DNA of 28,479 nucleotides from CAWDLX01 sp046728155 (GTDB lineage: Bacteria > Actinomycetota > Actinomycetes > Mycobacteriales > Micromonosporaceae), in assembly GCA_046728155.1 (NCBI GenBank), contig JBKPDY010000173.1, positions 1 to 28,479 on the forward strand, given 5' to 3'. The notes under the pieces were generated by a model. It was not told the origin of the DNA. It saw nothing but the letters and a program-made list of their open reading frames with translations, and did no database searches. This document shows, piece by piece, positions 21,775 through 28,479 of this stretch. The position numbers were made by a program, and so were the translations under genes. How positions within the stretch are numbered: the stretch's first letter is position 1; every line of letters starts with the position of its first letter.

Positions 21775-23043
21775 CTACAGCCGCACGCCGAGCAGGGCGT
21801 CGACTCCGTCCGCCACAACCGTCGGTGCAGCGTCGTCGGAACCCGCCCCGGCCAGAGTGGCCTCGGCCCAAGCGTCCACGACATGCAGCGCGGACGGGGT
21901 GTCGAGGTCGTCGGCGAGTGCCGCACGCAGGGCCGCCACCACAGCGGCGCCGACCGGGCCTGCCGGTGCGGCCACCGCCGCCCGCCACGTCGCCAGGCGC
22001 TGCTGCGCCGCCTTGAGCAGCTCGTCCGTCCACTGACGGTCCAGCCGGTACGGCGCACTGATCAATGCCAGCCGCAGCGCCATCGGGTCGACCCCGTCGC
22101 CGCGCAGCCGGGAGACGAACACCAGATTCCCCTTCGACTTCGACATCTTGACGCCGTCCAGCCCGATCATGCCCGCGTGCACGTAGTGCCGGGCGAACGG
22201 CGCCTCGCCGGTGAGCACTTCGGCATGCGCCGCCGAGCACTCGTGGTGGGGGTACACCAGGTCGTTTCCCCCGCCCTGCACGTCGATCACCGACCCGAGC
22301 CGGTCCAGCGCGATCGTCGCACACTCGATGTGCCACCCGGGCCTACCCGGACCGAGCGGACCGCCATCCCATGCAGGTTCGCCGTCGCGGGCTCCCCGCC
22401 ACAGGAGCGGATCGAGTCGGTCGCGCTTGCCGGACCGGTCGGGATCGCCGCCCTGTTCTGCCGAGAGAGTCAGCATCCGGGCACGGTCGAGATGCGACTC
22501 GTACCCGAACCGCGGTGCCGCGGTCAGATCGAAGTACACGTCGCTCGTACCATCGTCGAGCCGGTACGCCGTGCGGCGGTCCATCAGTTCGACCACCCGG
22601 CCGGCGATCGCCGGGATGGACTCGACCGCTCCGACGTAGTAGGTCGGTGGCACGATCCGCAGCGCTTCCATGTCCTCGCGGAACAGGGCCGTCTCCCGCA
22701 TCGAGAGGACCAACCAGTCCTCGCTGTCACGGGCCGCCCGCTCAAGTAGTGGATCGTCGATGTCCGTGACGTTCTGGACGTACCCGACCTCGTAACCTTC
22801 GTCGCGCCAGAACCGGTTCACCAGATCAAAGGCGATCATCGTAGCCGCGTGGCCCAGGTGGGTCGCGTCGTACGGCGTGATGCCGCAGACGTACATCGTG
22901 CGCCGCGTCGACTGGCAGGACTCGTCGCCGGTACGGAACACCGCCTGGCGGGCCGTATCGTACAGCGACAACGCCGGCCCGGCGCCACCAGGCGAACCGG
23001 GCCGGTGCAGAGTCGGGACGGCGGGAGCGATCCAGGATTCCAC
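21775..23043 (-). CDS. mshC: Mycothiol cysteine ligase MshC
   Basis: A 422-residue class I aminoacyl-tRNA-synthetase-like enzyme that joins L-cysteine to glucosaminyl-inositol, using ATP, in mycothiol synthesis. Motifs: MYVCGITPYDATHLGHAAT with zinc ligand Cys53 and the HIGH-type THLGHA (61-66), VQNVTDIDDPLLERA, WHIECATIAL (Cys241, zinc), YPHHECSAAHAE (His/Glu zinc-side residues) and KMSKSKGN (299-306). The C-terminus lacks the tRNA-binding extension of CysS, and the conserved YDTA start region is that of MshC, which separates it from cysteinyl-tRNA synthetase. GTG at 23043 is chosen: the upstream TTG at 23061 adds six atypical residues, and TAGGCT stands 7 nt before the GTG, so the mRNA is probably leaderless. 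It marks the host as a mycothiol-producing actinobacterium. Confidence 0.96.
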   Translation of the reverse strand: MESWIAPAVPTLHRPGSPGGAGPALSLYDTARQAVFRTGDESCQSTRRTMYVCGITPYDATHLGHAATMIAFDLVNRFWRDEGYEVGYVQNVTDIDDPLLERAARDSEDWLVLSMRETALFREDMEALRIVPPTYYVGAVESIPAIAGRVVELMDRRTAYRLDDGTSDVYFDLTAAPRFGYESHLDRARMLTLSAEQGGDPDRSGKRDRLDPLLWRGARDGEPAWDGGPLGPGRPGWHIECATIALDRLGSVIDVQGGGNDLVYPHHECSAAHAEVLTGEAPFARHYVHAGMIGLDGVKMSKSKGNLVFVSRLRGDGVDPMALRLALISAPYRLDRQWTDELLKAAQQRLATWRAAVAAPAGPVGAAVVAALRAALADDLDTPSALHVVDAWAEATLAGAGSDDAAPTVVADGVDALLGVRL

Positions 23044-23050
23044 GCCGGCC

Positions 23051-23056
23051 AGCCTA
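23051..23056 (-). promoter_or_regulatory. -10 box of leaderless mshC
   Basis: Minus-strand TAGGCT, then 7 nt, then GTG at 23043. Confidence 0.55.
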
Positions 23057-23124
23057 TCCAAGCAGCTGGTGGCTCCTACCTGGACCGATCCGTCCGTACG
23101 GCGGGGTCAGCATCCCGCCGGATG

Positions 23125-23262
23125 TCAGAACTTTCGGCGCACGCGGATCCCGCCGTCGCTCGCCGTCCAGTCCGAACCGTCGCGGCTGTCCTTCGTCCAG
23201 CCCAGCGTCGAGGCGACAGCGAGAAAGGCGATGAAGCCGACGACGAACAAGAACATAACCAT
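23125..23262 (-). CDS. Small single-pass membrane protein (45 aa)
   Basis: The ATG at 23262 has AAAGGGG upstream. The 45-residue product has one N-terminal helix (MVMFLFVVGFIAFLAVASTL) and a charged cytoplasmic or outer tail containing DSRDGSDWTASDGG and a basic RVRRKF end. Small proteins with one helix followed by a DSRD-x-x-DW tail recur in actinobacteria, from memory, with no assigned function. The gene lies on the mshC strand, 81 bp upstream of it, and is divergent from the AraC gene (126 bp apart). Confidence 0.7.
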   Translation of the reverse strand: MVMFLFVVGFIAFLAVASTLGWTKDSRDGSDWTASDGGIRVRRKF

Positions 23263-23375
23263 GGTCCGCCCCTTTGCGTTCGAGCTTGTGTTGTCGATAC
23301 CAGCGTCCGGCATCGATGCGCCGATGGGCAGTGGCAGGAATGCCATACACCCTCGACTTCCTGCCATCGATCGGC

Positions 23376-23381
23376 TAGCGT
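23376..23381 (+). promoter_or_regulatory. -10 box of leaderless AraC-type gene
   Basis: TAGCGT, then 7 nt, then ATG at 23389. No Shine-Dalgarno is present. Confidence 0.55.
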
Positions 23382-23388
23382 GGTTCCC

Positions 23389-24441
23389 ATGCTGGAACGG
23401 GTGGCTGTGATCGCGAGCGACGGCGTGGCTCCCTTTGAGTTGGGCGTGCTGTGCGAAGTGTTCGGGACCGACCGCAGCAGTGACGGCCTACCGCGCTACG
23501 ACTTCGCGATCTGCTCGCACGATGGCCGGTCGGTGCGGACGTCCTCGGGCTTCACCATCGCGCCACACGGCGACCTCGGGCCCCTCGAGCGCGCCGACCT
23601 CGTCGCCGTTCCGGCGCACCCCGTCGACGGGCACGTACCGCAGACCGTGCTGGCGGCGCTGCAACGCGCCGCCGACCGGGGGGCACGGCTGCTCTCGGTC
23701 TGCTCAGGCGCGTTCGTCCTCGGCGAGGCCGGTCTCCTCGACGGCCGGCGGTGCACCACGCATTGGCGCTACGTCGACGACCTGCAGCGCCGGTTCCCGG
23801 CCGCATTGGTCCAGTGCGAGTCGCTCTACGTCGAGGATGGACGCATCCTCACCAGCGCCGGCACCGCCGCCGGCATCGACGCCTGCCTGCACCTCGTCCG
23901 CGCGGTTCACGGAGCCGACATAGCCGTGCGGCTGGCCCGGCGGATGGTGGTGCCACCGCACCGCGACGGCGGTCAGGCGCAGTACATCGAACAACCGATA
24001 CCCGTAGCGCGCGGTGCCTCGACCCTCGAACCGCTGCTGTCGTGGGTCTCGGCCAACCTGCACGTGGAGCTCGACGTGGACTACCTCGCCTCGCGGGCAC
24101 ACATGGCGCCCCGGACATTCGCCCGCCGGTTCCGCGCCGAGGTCGGCACCACCCCGCACGACTGGCTCGTACACCAGCGGGTACTGCTCGCTCGCCGGCT
24201 GCTCGAGGAGACCGACCTCGGTGTGGAGTCGATCGCTGCCCGGGCCGGCTTCGGTGACGCCGCCGCACTGCGCCACCACTTCACCAGGCGTGTCGGCACC
24301 ACTCCGCACGCATACCGGACGACCTTCCGCCATCGGCCCGCCACCTCAGCGACCAGGGCTACCCGCAGCAATGCCGTCCGCGCGGCCAACCCGGCGCCGC
24401 CGCATCCAACCGTGACGCGCGTGCGCACAAGGGTGTCCTAA
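23389..24441 (+). CDS. AraC-family regulator with DJ-1/PfpI-like domain (FtrA/GlxA type)
   Basis: A 350-residue transcription factor. The N-terminal ~185 residues form a class I amidotransferase-like (DJ-1/PfpI) domain: VAVIASDGVAPFELGVLCEV, ADLVAVPAH, LLSVCSGAFVLGEAGLLDG with Cys105 at the nucleophile elbow, TTHWRYVDDLQRRFP and LTSAGTAAGIDACLHLV. Two AraC helix-turn-helix units follow (about 228-255 and 278-305), with RTFARRFRAEVGTTPHDWL and SIAARAGFGDAAALRHHF. The tail from about 315 is Arg/Thr/Pro-rich. In this family the Cys is usually for ligand sensing rather than catalysis. The ATG at 23389 is preferred; the open frame begins far upstream at 22849 but that part is antisense to mshC. 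It is divergent from the 45-residue membrane gene and mshC, so thiol or redox control of mshC is conceivable but unproven. Confidence 0.93.
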   Translation: MLERVAVIASDGVAPFELGVLCEVFGTDRSSDGLPRYDFAICSHDGRSVRTSSGFTIAPHGDLGPLERADLVAVPAHPVDGHVPQTVLAALQRAADRGARLLSVCSGAFVLGEAGLLDGRRCTTHWRYVDDLQRRFPAALVQCESLYVEDGRILTSAGTAAGIDACLHLVRAVHGADIAVRLARRMVVPPHRDGGQAQYIEQPIPVARGASTLEPLLSWVSANLHVELDVDYLASRAHMAPRTFARRFRAEVGTTPHDWLVHQRVLLARRLLEETDLGVESIAARAGFGDAAALRHHFTRRVGTTPHAYRTTFRHRPATSATRATRSNAVRAANPAPPHPTVTRVRTRVS

Positions 24442-24550
24442 CCCTGCACACCGGGACGCAACGGTCGGCGACGGCCGCGTGGCCGCAGGTTTTGCACGCC
24501 CGGACGTAGCCAGCGATGGCCTGGTCGGCTAGCTCTGCACACCCCAATGC

Positions 24551-24624
24551 TGCGCCACGATACGTAACGCTCCATGGCGGCCGACAATGCGCCACGACAC
24601 GTAACGCTCCATGCCGGCCGACGC
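24551..24624. repeat. Two tandem 37-bp repeats
   Basis: Unit 1 (24551-24587) and unit 2 (24588-24624) share TGCGCCACGA-y-ACGTAACGCTCCATG-s-CGGCCGAC and differ at four positions, two of them in the last two bases. Each unit contains the half-palindrome ACGTAACGCT. The copies abut exactly, so this is a local duplication. Confidence 0.8.
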
Positions 24625-24731
24625 AGCGTCATGTTGGCGTCGCGCTGGGCGGCCGGCATGCTGTGCACCTCGGCGCAATAATCCACCCGCCCTGCCCGGC
24701 TAAACCTCTGTGTTTCCCGTGCGTCGGTCGA

Positions 24732-24785
24732 GTTTCCGTACAAACGCGCACTGAGACTACTGAGACTGCCGATATGTACGGAAAC
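24732..24785. repeat. 11-bp inverted repeat around a 9-bp direct repeat
   Basis: GTTTCCGTACA (24732-24742) and TGTACGGAAAC (24775-24785) are exact inverse copies with 32 bp between them. The spacer contains CTGAGACTA-CTGAGACTG (24751-24768), a 9-bp tandem repeat. The arms could pair in RNA or be bound by a protein. Confidence 0.7.
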
Positions 24786-24990
24786 GATCACGATGCCGAC
24801 CACCAAGACTGTACAGAATGGAATAATTCGGTCAGCGCAGGAAGCAGCGATCGCTGAGCCTCGGACTGTCCTCTGTGGAAGATCGCTGTGGTTGTACCGA
24901 AAGCGACGATGGCCGACATCTGAGGTACTACAACACCGATCATGTTGAGCGGTTTGGGCGATCGATACCAGGTGGCGGGCCGCCGCGCCG

Positions 24991-25803
24991 TCACATGGGC
25001 GGCCAGGGGACGGCGGGTCGGCCGGCGCGAGGCTCCGGGAAAACCAGCGCGCGCAGCAGCCGGTCGACACGCCGGATCGTCGCCGCCACCTCATCCGGGG
25101 CGACGAGTTCGCACAGCCGCTCGCCCAGGCCAGCGGTGAGGTCCCGACGCAACCGGCGCAGCGTCTCCCGCTCGCCGTCCGGGAGCGGTCGGCCGATCCA
25201 GCCCCACAGCACGGTTCGAAGCTTGTTCTCCACGTGGAAGCAGACACCATGGTCGACGCCGTACAGCTGCCCGTTCCCGGGGTGGAGCACATGGCCACCC
25301 TTACGGTCGGCGTTGTTGACCACCACATCGAAGATCGCCATGCGGGCCAGCTCGAGATCGTCGGCGTGGGCGAGCAGGTAGGGCTGGCCATCCTCGTCCT
25401 CGGCACTGGCCACCTGCAGCCAGCCGTCGGGAAGCTGGTCGACCGGGACGAAGCCGACCATCGGCATCGCGTCGTCCGGCTCGTCGATCCAGAGCTGGCA
25501 CGCGCCCTCACCCAGCGGGCCGTCACGCATCACGGTCGGCGGGACCACTCCCCAGCCGGCGGCGCGGGAAACCTCGAACGCCGCCACCTCCCGCCCGGCG
25601 AGGGTGCCGTCGGGAAAGTCCCAGAGCGGCCGCTCGCCGCGAATGGGCTTGTATACGCAGCGGGCGGTCATATCGCCGCGGCGGATGAAGGCCCTCAACG
25701 TGGTGTTGGAGGCGTCGACGAGCCGACCTTCGAGTTCCATCTCGCCGTCGATGAGCAGTTCCACCGCCTCCTCCACCGGAAGAGGCGCAGTCTCTGGTGA
25801 CAT
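24991..25803 (-). CDS. SCO1664-family protein with PI3/4-kinase-like fold
   Basis: A 270-residue cytoplasmic protein of the actinobacterial SCO1664 family, related to phosphatidylinositol-kinase/HipA-like folds. CVYKPIRGERPLWDFPDGTL supplies the ATP-contacting Lys52. FDVVVNNADRKGGHVL (about 158-173) is a catalytic-loop-like motif with Asn164 and Asp166. YGVDHGVCFH places a metal-binding Asp at 184, where kinases have DFG. These residues suggest real phosphotransfer, but the substrate is unknown. The ATG at 25803 lies 2 bp after the DUF3090 stop with no separate ribosome site, so translation is coupled. The DUF3090-SCO1664 pair, often with the histidine phosphatase, recurs across actinobacteria (from memory), arguing for one shared process. 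Confidence 0.9.
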   Translation of the reverse strand: MSPETAPLPVEEAVELLIDGEMELEGRLVDASNTTLRAFIRRGDMTARCVYKPIRGERPLWDFPDGTLAGREVAAFEVSRAAGWGVVPPTVMRDGPLGEGACQLWIDEPDDAMPMVGFVPVDQLPDGWLQVASAEDEDGQPYLLAHADDLELARMAIFDVVVNNADRKGGHVLHPGNGQLYGVDHGVCFHVENKLRTVLWGWIGRPLPDGERETLRRLRRDLTAGLGERLCELVAPDEVAATIRRVDRLLRALVFPEPRAGRPAVPWPPM

Positions 25804-25805
25804 GC

Positions 25806-26348
25806 TCAGCGGTGGTAGCCGTTATGACGCGGGCAGAGGTGGCCGCCCGGATCCAACGGCTGACCGCAGAACGGACACGGTGGACGGCCCGCCGCGATCA
25901 CCCGCTTCGCCCGGGCGATGAACGACCGGGTCGCGGCCGGGGTGAGGCGGACCCGAAGCCGGTCCAGTTCGGCCAGTTCGGCCTCTGTGGGCTCATCCGA
26001 TTCGTACTCGCCGACGGCGATCGCCTCGATGACAACCGTGTCGGATTCCCCGTCCCAGGCCAGGCCCAGCGTGCCGACGCGGAATTCCTCGTCGACGGGC
26101 GTCTCGAGCGGGTCGTTGTCGTCCGGGCCGGCCGGCGCCTCGGGTACGTCCACCCCGAACCGACGGTGCGCCTCGGCCAGCAGCTCCTCGAGCTTCTCGG
26201 CCAGGAGCGTGACCTGCACCTTCTCCAGGACGACACTCACCACTCGACCGTTGCCGCTCGCTTGCAGGAAAAACGTACGGTCTCCCGGCACACCCACGGT
26301 GCCGGCCACGAACCGGTCCGGTGGTTCGAATGCGTGCACCCGGCTCAT
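25806..26348 (-). CDS. DUF3090 family protein
   Basis: A 180-residue cytoplasmic protein. The N-terminal half (SRVHAFEPPDRFVAGTVGVP, RTFFLQASGNGRVVSVVLEK, LLAEKLEELL) is the DUF3090 signature, and an acidic middle (about 70-130) follows. The C-terminus has a small zinc-ribbon-like knuckle, CPFCGQPLDPGGHLCPRHNGY, with Cys158, Cys161, His170, Cys172 and His175 available as ligands; YHR is at the very end. No biochemical function is established for the family to my knowledge. The ATG at 26348 has GAAAGG upstream. It follows the phosphatase gene after 111 bp and is joined to the SCO1664-like gene by a 2-bp gap, so it is at least two genes of one operon. Confidence 0.92.
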   Translation of the reverse strand: MSRVHAFEPPDRFVAGTVGVPGDRTFFLQASGNGRVVSVVLEKVQVTLLAEKLEELLAEAHRRFGVDVPEAPAGPDDNDPLETPVDEEFRVGTLGLAWDGESDTVVIEAIAVGEYESDEPTEAELAELDRLRVRLTPAATRSFIARAKRVIAAGRPPCPFCGQPLDPGGHLCPRHNGYHR

Positions 26349-26459
26349 CGCCCGCCTTTCGTGCGGAATGCGGAACCGTGGACGAACACACCCATAGCGC
26401 GTCGCCCGCTCTCGTACTAAACCCTAGCCGCCTGTACCACCAGCTGCCGAGTCGCACGG

Positions 26460-27158
26460 TCAGCCCTGGCCGCTCCCGCCGCCCACCACGGCGTCGCTCT
26501 CACCGGCCCCCGACCGGCGCCGTCGGCCGCGCCTGGCCGGGACCAGGCCCCCGAGCCCGGACCCCGAGTCATTCAGCCGAACCAGGAACGGGCGTCCGGG
26601 CGTGTAGCGGATGACGGTGACCGACGCGGGGTCGACCACCAGACGCTGGAACAGATCGAGATGCATGCCGAGCGCGTCCGCGACTATCGCCTTGATCACG
26701 TCCGCGTGGCTGCACGCGAGCCAGAGTGCGTCGCGCCCGTGGGTCGTGCTCACCCGCGCGTCCCAGGCCCGTACCGTGGCGACCGCGCGGGCCGACATGG
26801 CCGCGATCGACTCGCCGCCGGGGAACGTCACCGCGGCCGGATGCGACTGGACAACCCGCCACAGCGGCTCCTTGGCGAGCACTTTGAGCTGCCGACCCTC
26901 CCAGTCGCCGTAGCCACACTCGACCAGACCGGAATCCACGTGCGCGCGTACGGCCGGCAGCGCCGCCGCCACCGTCTGCCGGCATCGCTTGAGCGGACTG
27001 GTCACCACCTCGGCCAGGGGTAGCCCCCGCAGACGTTCGCCGACCATCGTGGCCTGGTCGACTCCGCCGTCGTCGAGTTCGACCGGGCTGCGGCCGGCCA
27101 ACGTGCCGTCGGCGTTCGCCGTTGTCCGGCCATGCCGCAACAGCAGGACAGTCGCCAC
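26460..27158 (-). CDS. Histidine phosphatase (MSMEG_4193-type phosphoglycerate-mutase-like)
   Basis: A 232-residue protein of the histidine phosphatase superfamily, branch 1. LLLRHGRTTAN gives the phosphorylated His9, SPLKRCRQT the phosphate-binding Arg58, GLVECGYGDWEGR the acid Glu80, and LACSHADVIKAIVADALG the second His151. All four core residues are present, so it should be an active phosphatase. The C-terminal ~27 residues are a disordered Arg/Gly/Ser tail. The family is conserved beside DUF3090 and SCO1664-like genes in actinobacteria, where its substrate is unknown. GTG at 27158 follows TAGGCT with 6 nt spacing and no Shine-Dalgarno, so a leaderless mRNA is likely. It may be the first gene of an operon through 24991. 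Confidence 0.93.
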   Translation of the reverse strand: MATVLLLRHGRTTANADGTLAGRSPVELDDGGVDQATMVGERLRGLPLAEVVTSPLKRCRQTVAAALPAVRAHVDSGLVECGYGDWEGRQLKVLAKEPLWRVVQSHPAAVTFPGGESIAAMSARAVATVRAWDARVSTTHGRDALWLACSHADVIKAIVADALGMHLDLFQRLVVDPASVTVIRYTPGRPFLVRLNDSGSGLGGLVPARRGRRRRSGAGESDAVVGGGSGQG

Positions 27159-27164
27159 GTCGGG

Positions 27165-27170
27165 AGCCTA
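27165..27170 (-). promoter_or_regulatory. -10 box of leaderless phosphatase gene
   Basis: Minus-strand TAGGCT, then 6 nt, then GTG at 27158. It is the same hexamer as before mshC and the PAC2 gene. Confidence 0.6.
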
Positions 27171-27193
27171 CGGTGTCAGCTCGGAGCCAACCC

Positions 27194-27431
27194 GCTCGCC
27201 GTGGGCCGGCGGCCTCTGGACTGAGGAGTCGAGCGACAACGGAGCGAGCGACGAGGGAAGACGGCGCCTTGTAGGGCCCACGGCACGCGCGAGCCTAGCG
27301 AGCGCAAACGCTGCTCGCCGTGGGCCGGCGGCCTCTGGACTGAGGAGTCGAGCGACAACGGAGCGAGCGACGAGGGAAGACGGCGCCTTGCGGGGCCGAC
27401 GGCACGCGCGAGCGTCGCGAGCGCAAACGTA
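27194..27431. repeat. Tandem 119-bp repeat, two copies, each able to fold
   Basis: Copy 1 (27194-27312) and copy 2 (27313-27431) are about 94% identical, with the few differences clustered in the last third. Each copy carries GAGCGACAACGGAGCGAGCG and ACGAGGGAAGACGGCGCC. Its ends are inverted: in copy 1 GCCGTGGGCC (27198-27207) matches GGCCCACGGC (27275-27284), and GCTCGC matches GCGAGC. In copy 2 the second arm has one mismatch. The block fills the gap between the TPR gene and the phosphatase promoter. No coding frame is convincing. Confidence 0.85.
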
Positions 27432-27433
27432 TT

Positions 27434-28479
27434 TCAGTCGGGCCGGCGGCCGGCGACGGGTTGGCCGAGTGCTTCCCGGCAGACCCGCCAGTTGTGGTCA
27501 GCCGCGGCCAGTTCGTGCTGGTACGCGTGCGGATGCAGCTCGACCAGCTCCCGGTAGATCGCGACGGCCTGGCCAGCCGCGCCGAGGGCGGCCGGGCGGC
27601 GCCCGGCCCGGGACAGGCAGGCGGAGAGGTTGGTCAATGCCCGCGCGAGCGAGGGGTAGTAGCGGTCGCGGTCGTTCTCGAGCAACTCGCGGTACAGGGC
27701 GACCGCTTCGTACGTCACGCTCAACGCCTGGTCACCGAGGCCCAGCTGGGCCAGGCACGTACCGAGATTGGAGACAGCTCCGGCCAGGTCGGGCAGGTGG
27801 CGTTCCCGGTCCAGCTCGACCATCGTCCGGAATGTCTCGACCGCGCGTTCGGTCATCTCCCGAGCCTCCACCCACCGCCCGACTTCGGAGTACCGGGCGC
27901 CGAGGCTCAGCATCAGCGAGGCCCGCTCGTCTTCTGCCTCGGCTACGTCGAGCATCCGCCGGGACAGCACGATCGCGGTCCGGGTCAAGGACCGGGTCGG
28001 GTACGAAATGGCTTCACCCAATGCCTCCAGGTCCCCAGGGCCGAGCTCGAGCTCCCGGGTGAGCCAGGCCAACGCCTCATCGACCGGAGCTGCCGCGCCG
28101 ACCGCCCGCTTCATCGACGTGTAGGCCGGCGTAGGGTCGCTCGCCCCGGGCTGAGGGGTCGGCCACACGTCGCGATGGGCGTCGATGGCGCGACGGGCCA
28201 GGGTCGAGGTCGTCCGGCGTTCGACGTCGAGCGCGGCCACCATCCAGGAAACGCCGGTGCTGTCGGTGCCGTCGGGGAGGCGGTCCGCCAACCAGGAGGG
28301 CAGCCTCGGGGCAGGCGTGTCGTGCTCGCCCAGCTTCACGTAGAGGCCGCGCCACCACGCGGCCAACCGGGTGAGCCGGTCGGCCGCCCCGGCGGCGAGC
28401 GCCGGCACCCGGCGCAGCACGGTGGCGGCGTCGCTCAGCCCGTCCGTGCCGACGATGGCGGCGCCGGCCAGGGCGGCAC
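27434..28479 (-). CDS. Tetratricopeptide-repeat protein (5' end outside window)
   Basis: The frame is open to the right edge (28477 in phase), so about 347 C-terminal residues are seen and the start is missing; the GTG at 28420 is probably internal. The visible N-terminal part is Ala-rich and helical, and a middle region includes PSWLADRLPDGTDSTGVSWM. The C-terminal ~150 residues hold at least three TPR-like helical pairs: SLGARYSEVGRWVEAREMTE, VSNLGTCLAQLGLGDQALSV and LTNLSACLSRAGRRPAALGA, each followed by a helix of the type AVALYREL. The spacing is about 42-44 residues, longer than the canonical 34, as in the actinobacterial TPR proteins found with NB-ARC ATPases. It is probably a scaffold; its partner or ATPase domain could lie upstream, out of view. 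No upstream regulatory DNA is visible. Confidence 0.85.
   Translation of the reverse strand, partial: AALAGAAIVGTDGLSDAATVLRRVPALAAGAADRLTRLAAWWRGLYVKLGEHDTPAPRLPSWLADRLPDGTDSTGVSWMVAALDVERRTTSTLARRAIDAHRDVWPTPQPGASDPTPAYTSMKRAVGAAAPVDEALAWLTRELELGPGDLEALGEAISYPTRSLTRTAIVLSRRMLDVAEAEDERASLMLSLGARYSEVGRWVEAREMTERAVETFRTMVELDRERHLPDLAGAVSNLGTCLAQLGLGDQALSVTYEAVALYRELLENDRDRYYPSLARALTNLSACLSRAGRRPAALGAAGQAVAIYRELVELHPHAYQHELAAADHNWRVCREALGQPVAGRRPD

Larger units (their letters stand above)
24442..24990. other. 549-bp gene-free interval with repeats
   Basis: This lies between the converging AraC and SCO1664-like genes. I see no convincing gene. Minus-strand frames here give fragments such as YVRACKTCGHAAVADRC (zinc-ribbon-like) and a hydrophobic VLVVGIVIVSV stretch, but none has a start with a ribosome site. 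GC content falls towards 24720-24850. Two repeat structures are listed separately. Confidence 0.5.

Noticed and set aside
21775..23061. Cysteinyl-tRNA synthetase rather than MshC
   Set aside because: The protein has the HIGH and KMSKS motifs shared by both, but lacks the C-terminal tRNA-binding part and has the MshC-type N-terminus (YVCGITPYDATHLGHA).
22849..23388. N-terminal extension of the AraC-type protein by 180 residues
   Set aside because: The extra frame lies antisense to mshC, lacks similarity to the family, and the ATG at 23389 has an ideal leaderless promoter.
24438..25526. 362-codon minus-strand frame next to the SCO1664-like gene
   Set aside because: Most of it is an out-of-frame reading of the SCO1664-like gene continued into the repeat-bearing gap, with no start signal.
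27194..27431. CRISPR-like array
   Set aside because: Only two long, directly abutting copies with no unique spacers and no cas genes; it is a tandem duplication.

Overview
The window is high-GC DNA (most coding stretches are strongly G/C in third codon positions) from an actinobacterium. The clearest marker is mshC, the cysteine ligase of mycothiol synthesis, at 21775-23043. It sits near metH, a PAC2-family gene, and a module of conserved actinobacterial genes (SCO1664-like kinase fold, DUF3090, histidine phosphatase). I cannot fix the genus. No tRNA, rRNA, CRISPR array or intact transposon is visible.

Left part (1-3265): envelope and secreted proteins. There are two tandem DUF4232-type genes (the first cut by the window edge), an epoxide hydrolase, and a secreted protein with two Lipoprotein_15-type repeats. 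The last has a conspicuous 22-bp tandem direct repeat just upstream of its likely promoter.

Middle part (3266-13481): a long minus-strand run that reads as one transcription unit: GtrA-like membrane protein, processive family-2 glycosyltransferase (cellulose-synthase-like), GT39/PMT-like glycosyltransferase, membrane-anchored protein with four Ig-like repeats, receiver-PAS-PAS-histidine kinase, NarL-type response regulator. Divergent from it is a second NarL-type regulator. Beyond a strong bidirectional terminator lie a GH5 endoglucanase and a small receiver-only protein that overlap and share a strand. Synthesis, display, trimming and control of a surface glycan would tie these genes together. 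That link is an inference from gene content and order.

Region 13490-15120 is poor in genes. It holds a decayed ISL3-type transposase, a terminator hairpin, a possible two-helix membrane peptide and a 60-residue helical protein downstream of metH.

Right part (15121-28479): core actinobacterial genes. These are metH, PAC2, an AlaA-like aminotransferase, a GntR/HutC regulator, mshC, a 45-residue membrane peptide, an AraC-type regulator with a DJ-1-like domain, a histidine phosphatase, DUF3090, the SCO1664-like protein, and a TPR protein running off the right edge. Seven of these genes have a TANNNT box exactly 6-7 nt before the start codon and no convincing Shine-Dalgarno, the signature of leaderless transcripts. 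Most genes of the left and middle parts instead carry clear GGAGG-like sites. Two tandem-repeat intergenic elements (24551-24624 and 27194-27431) lie in this part.
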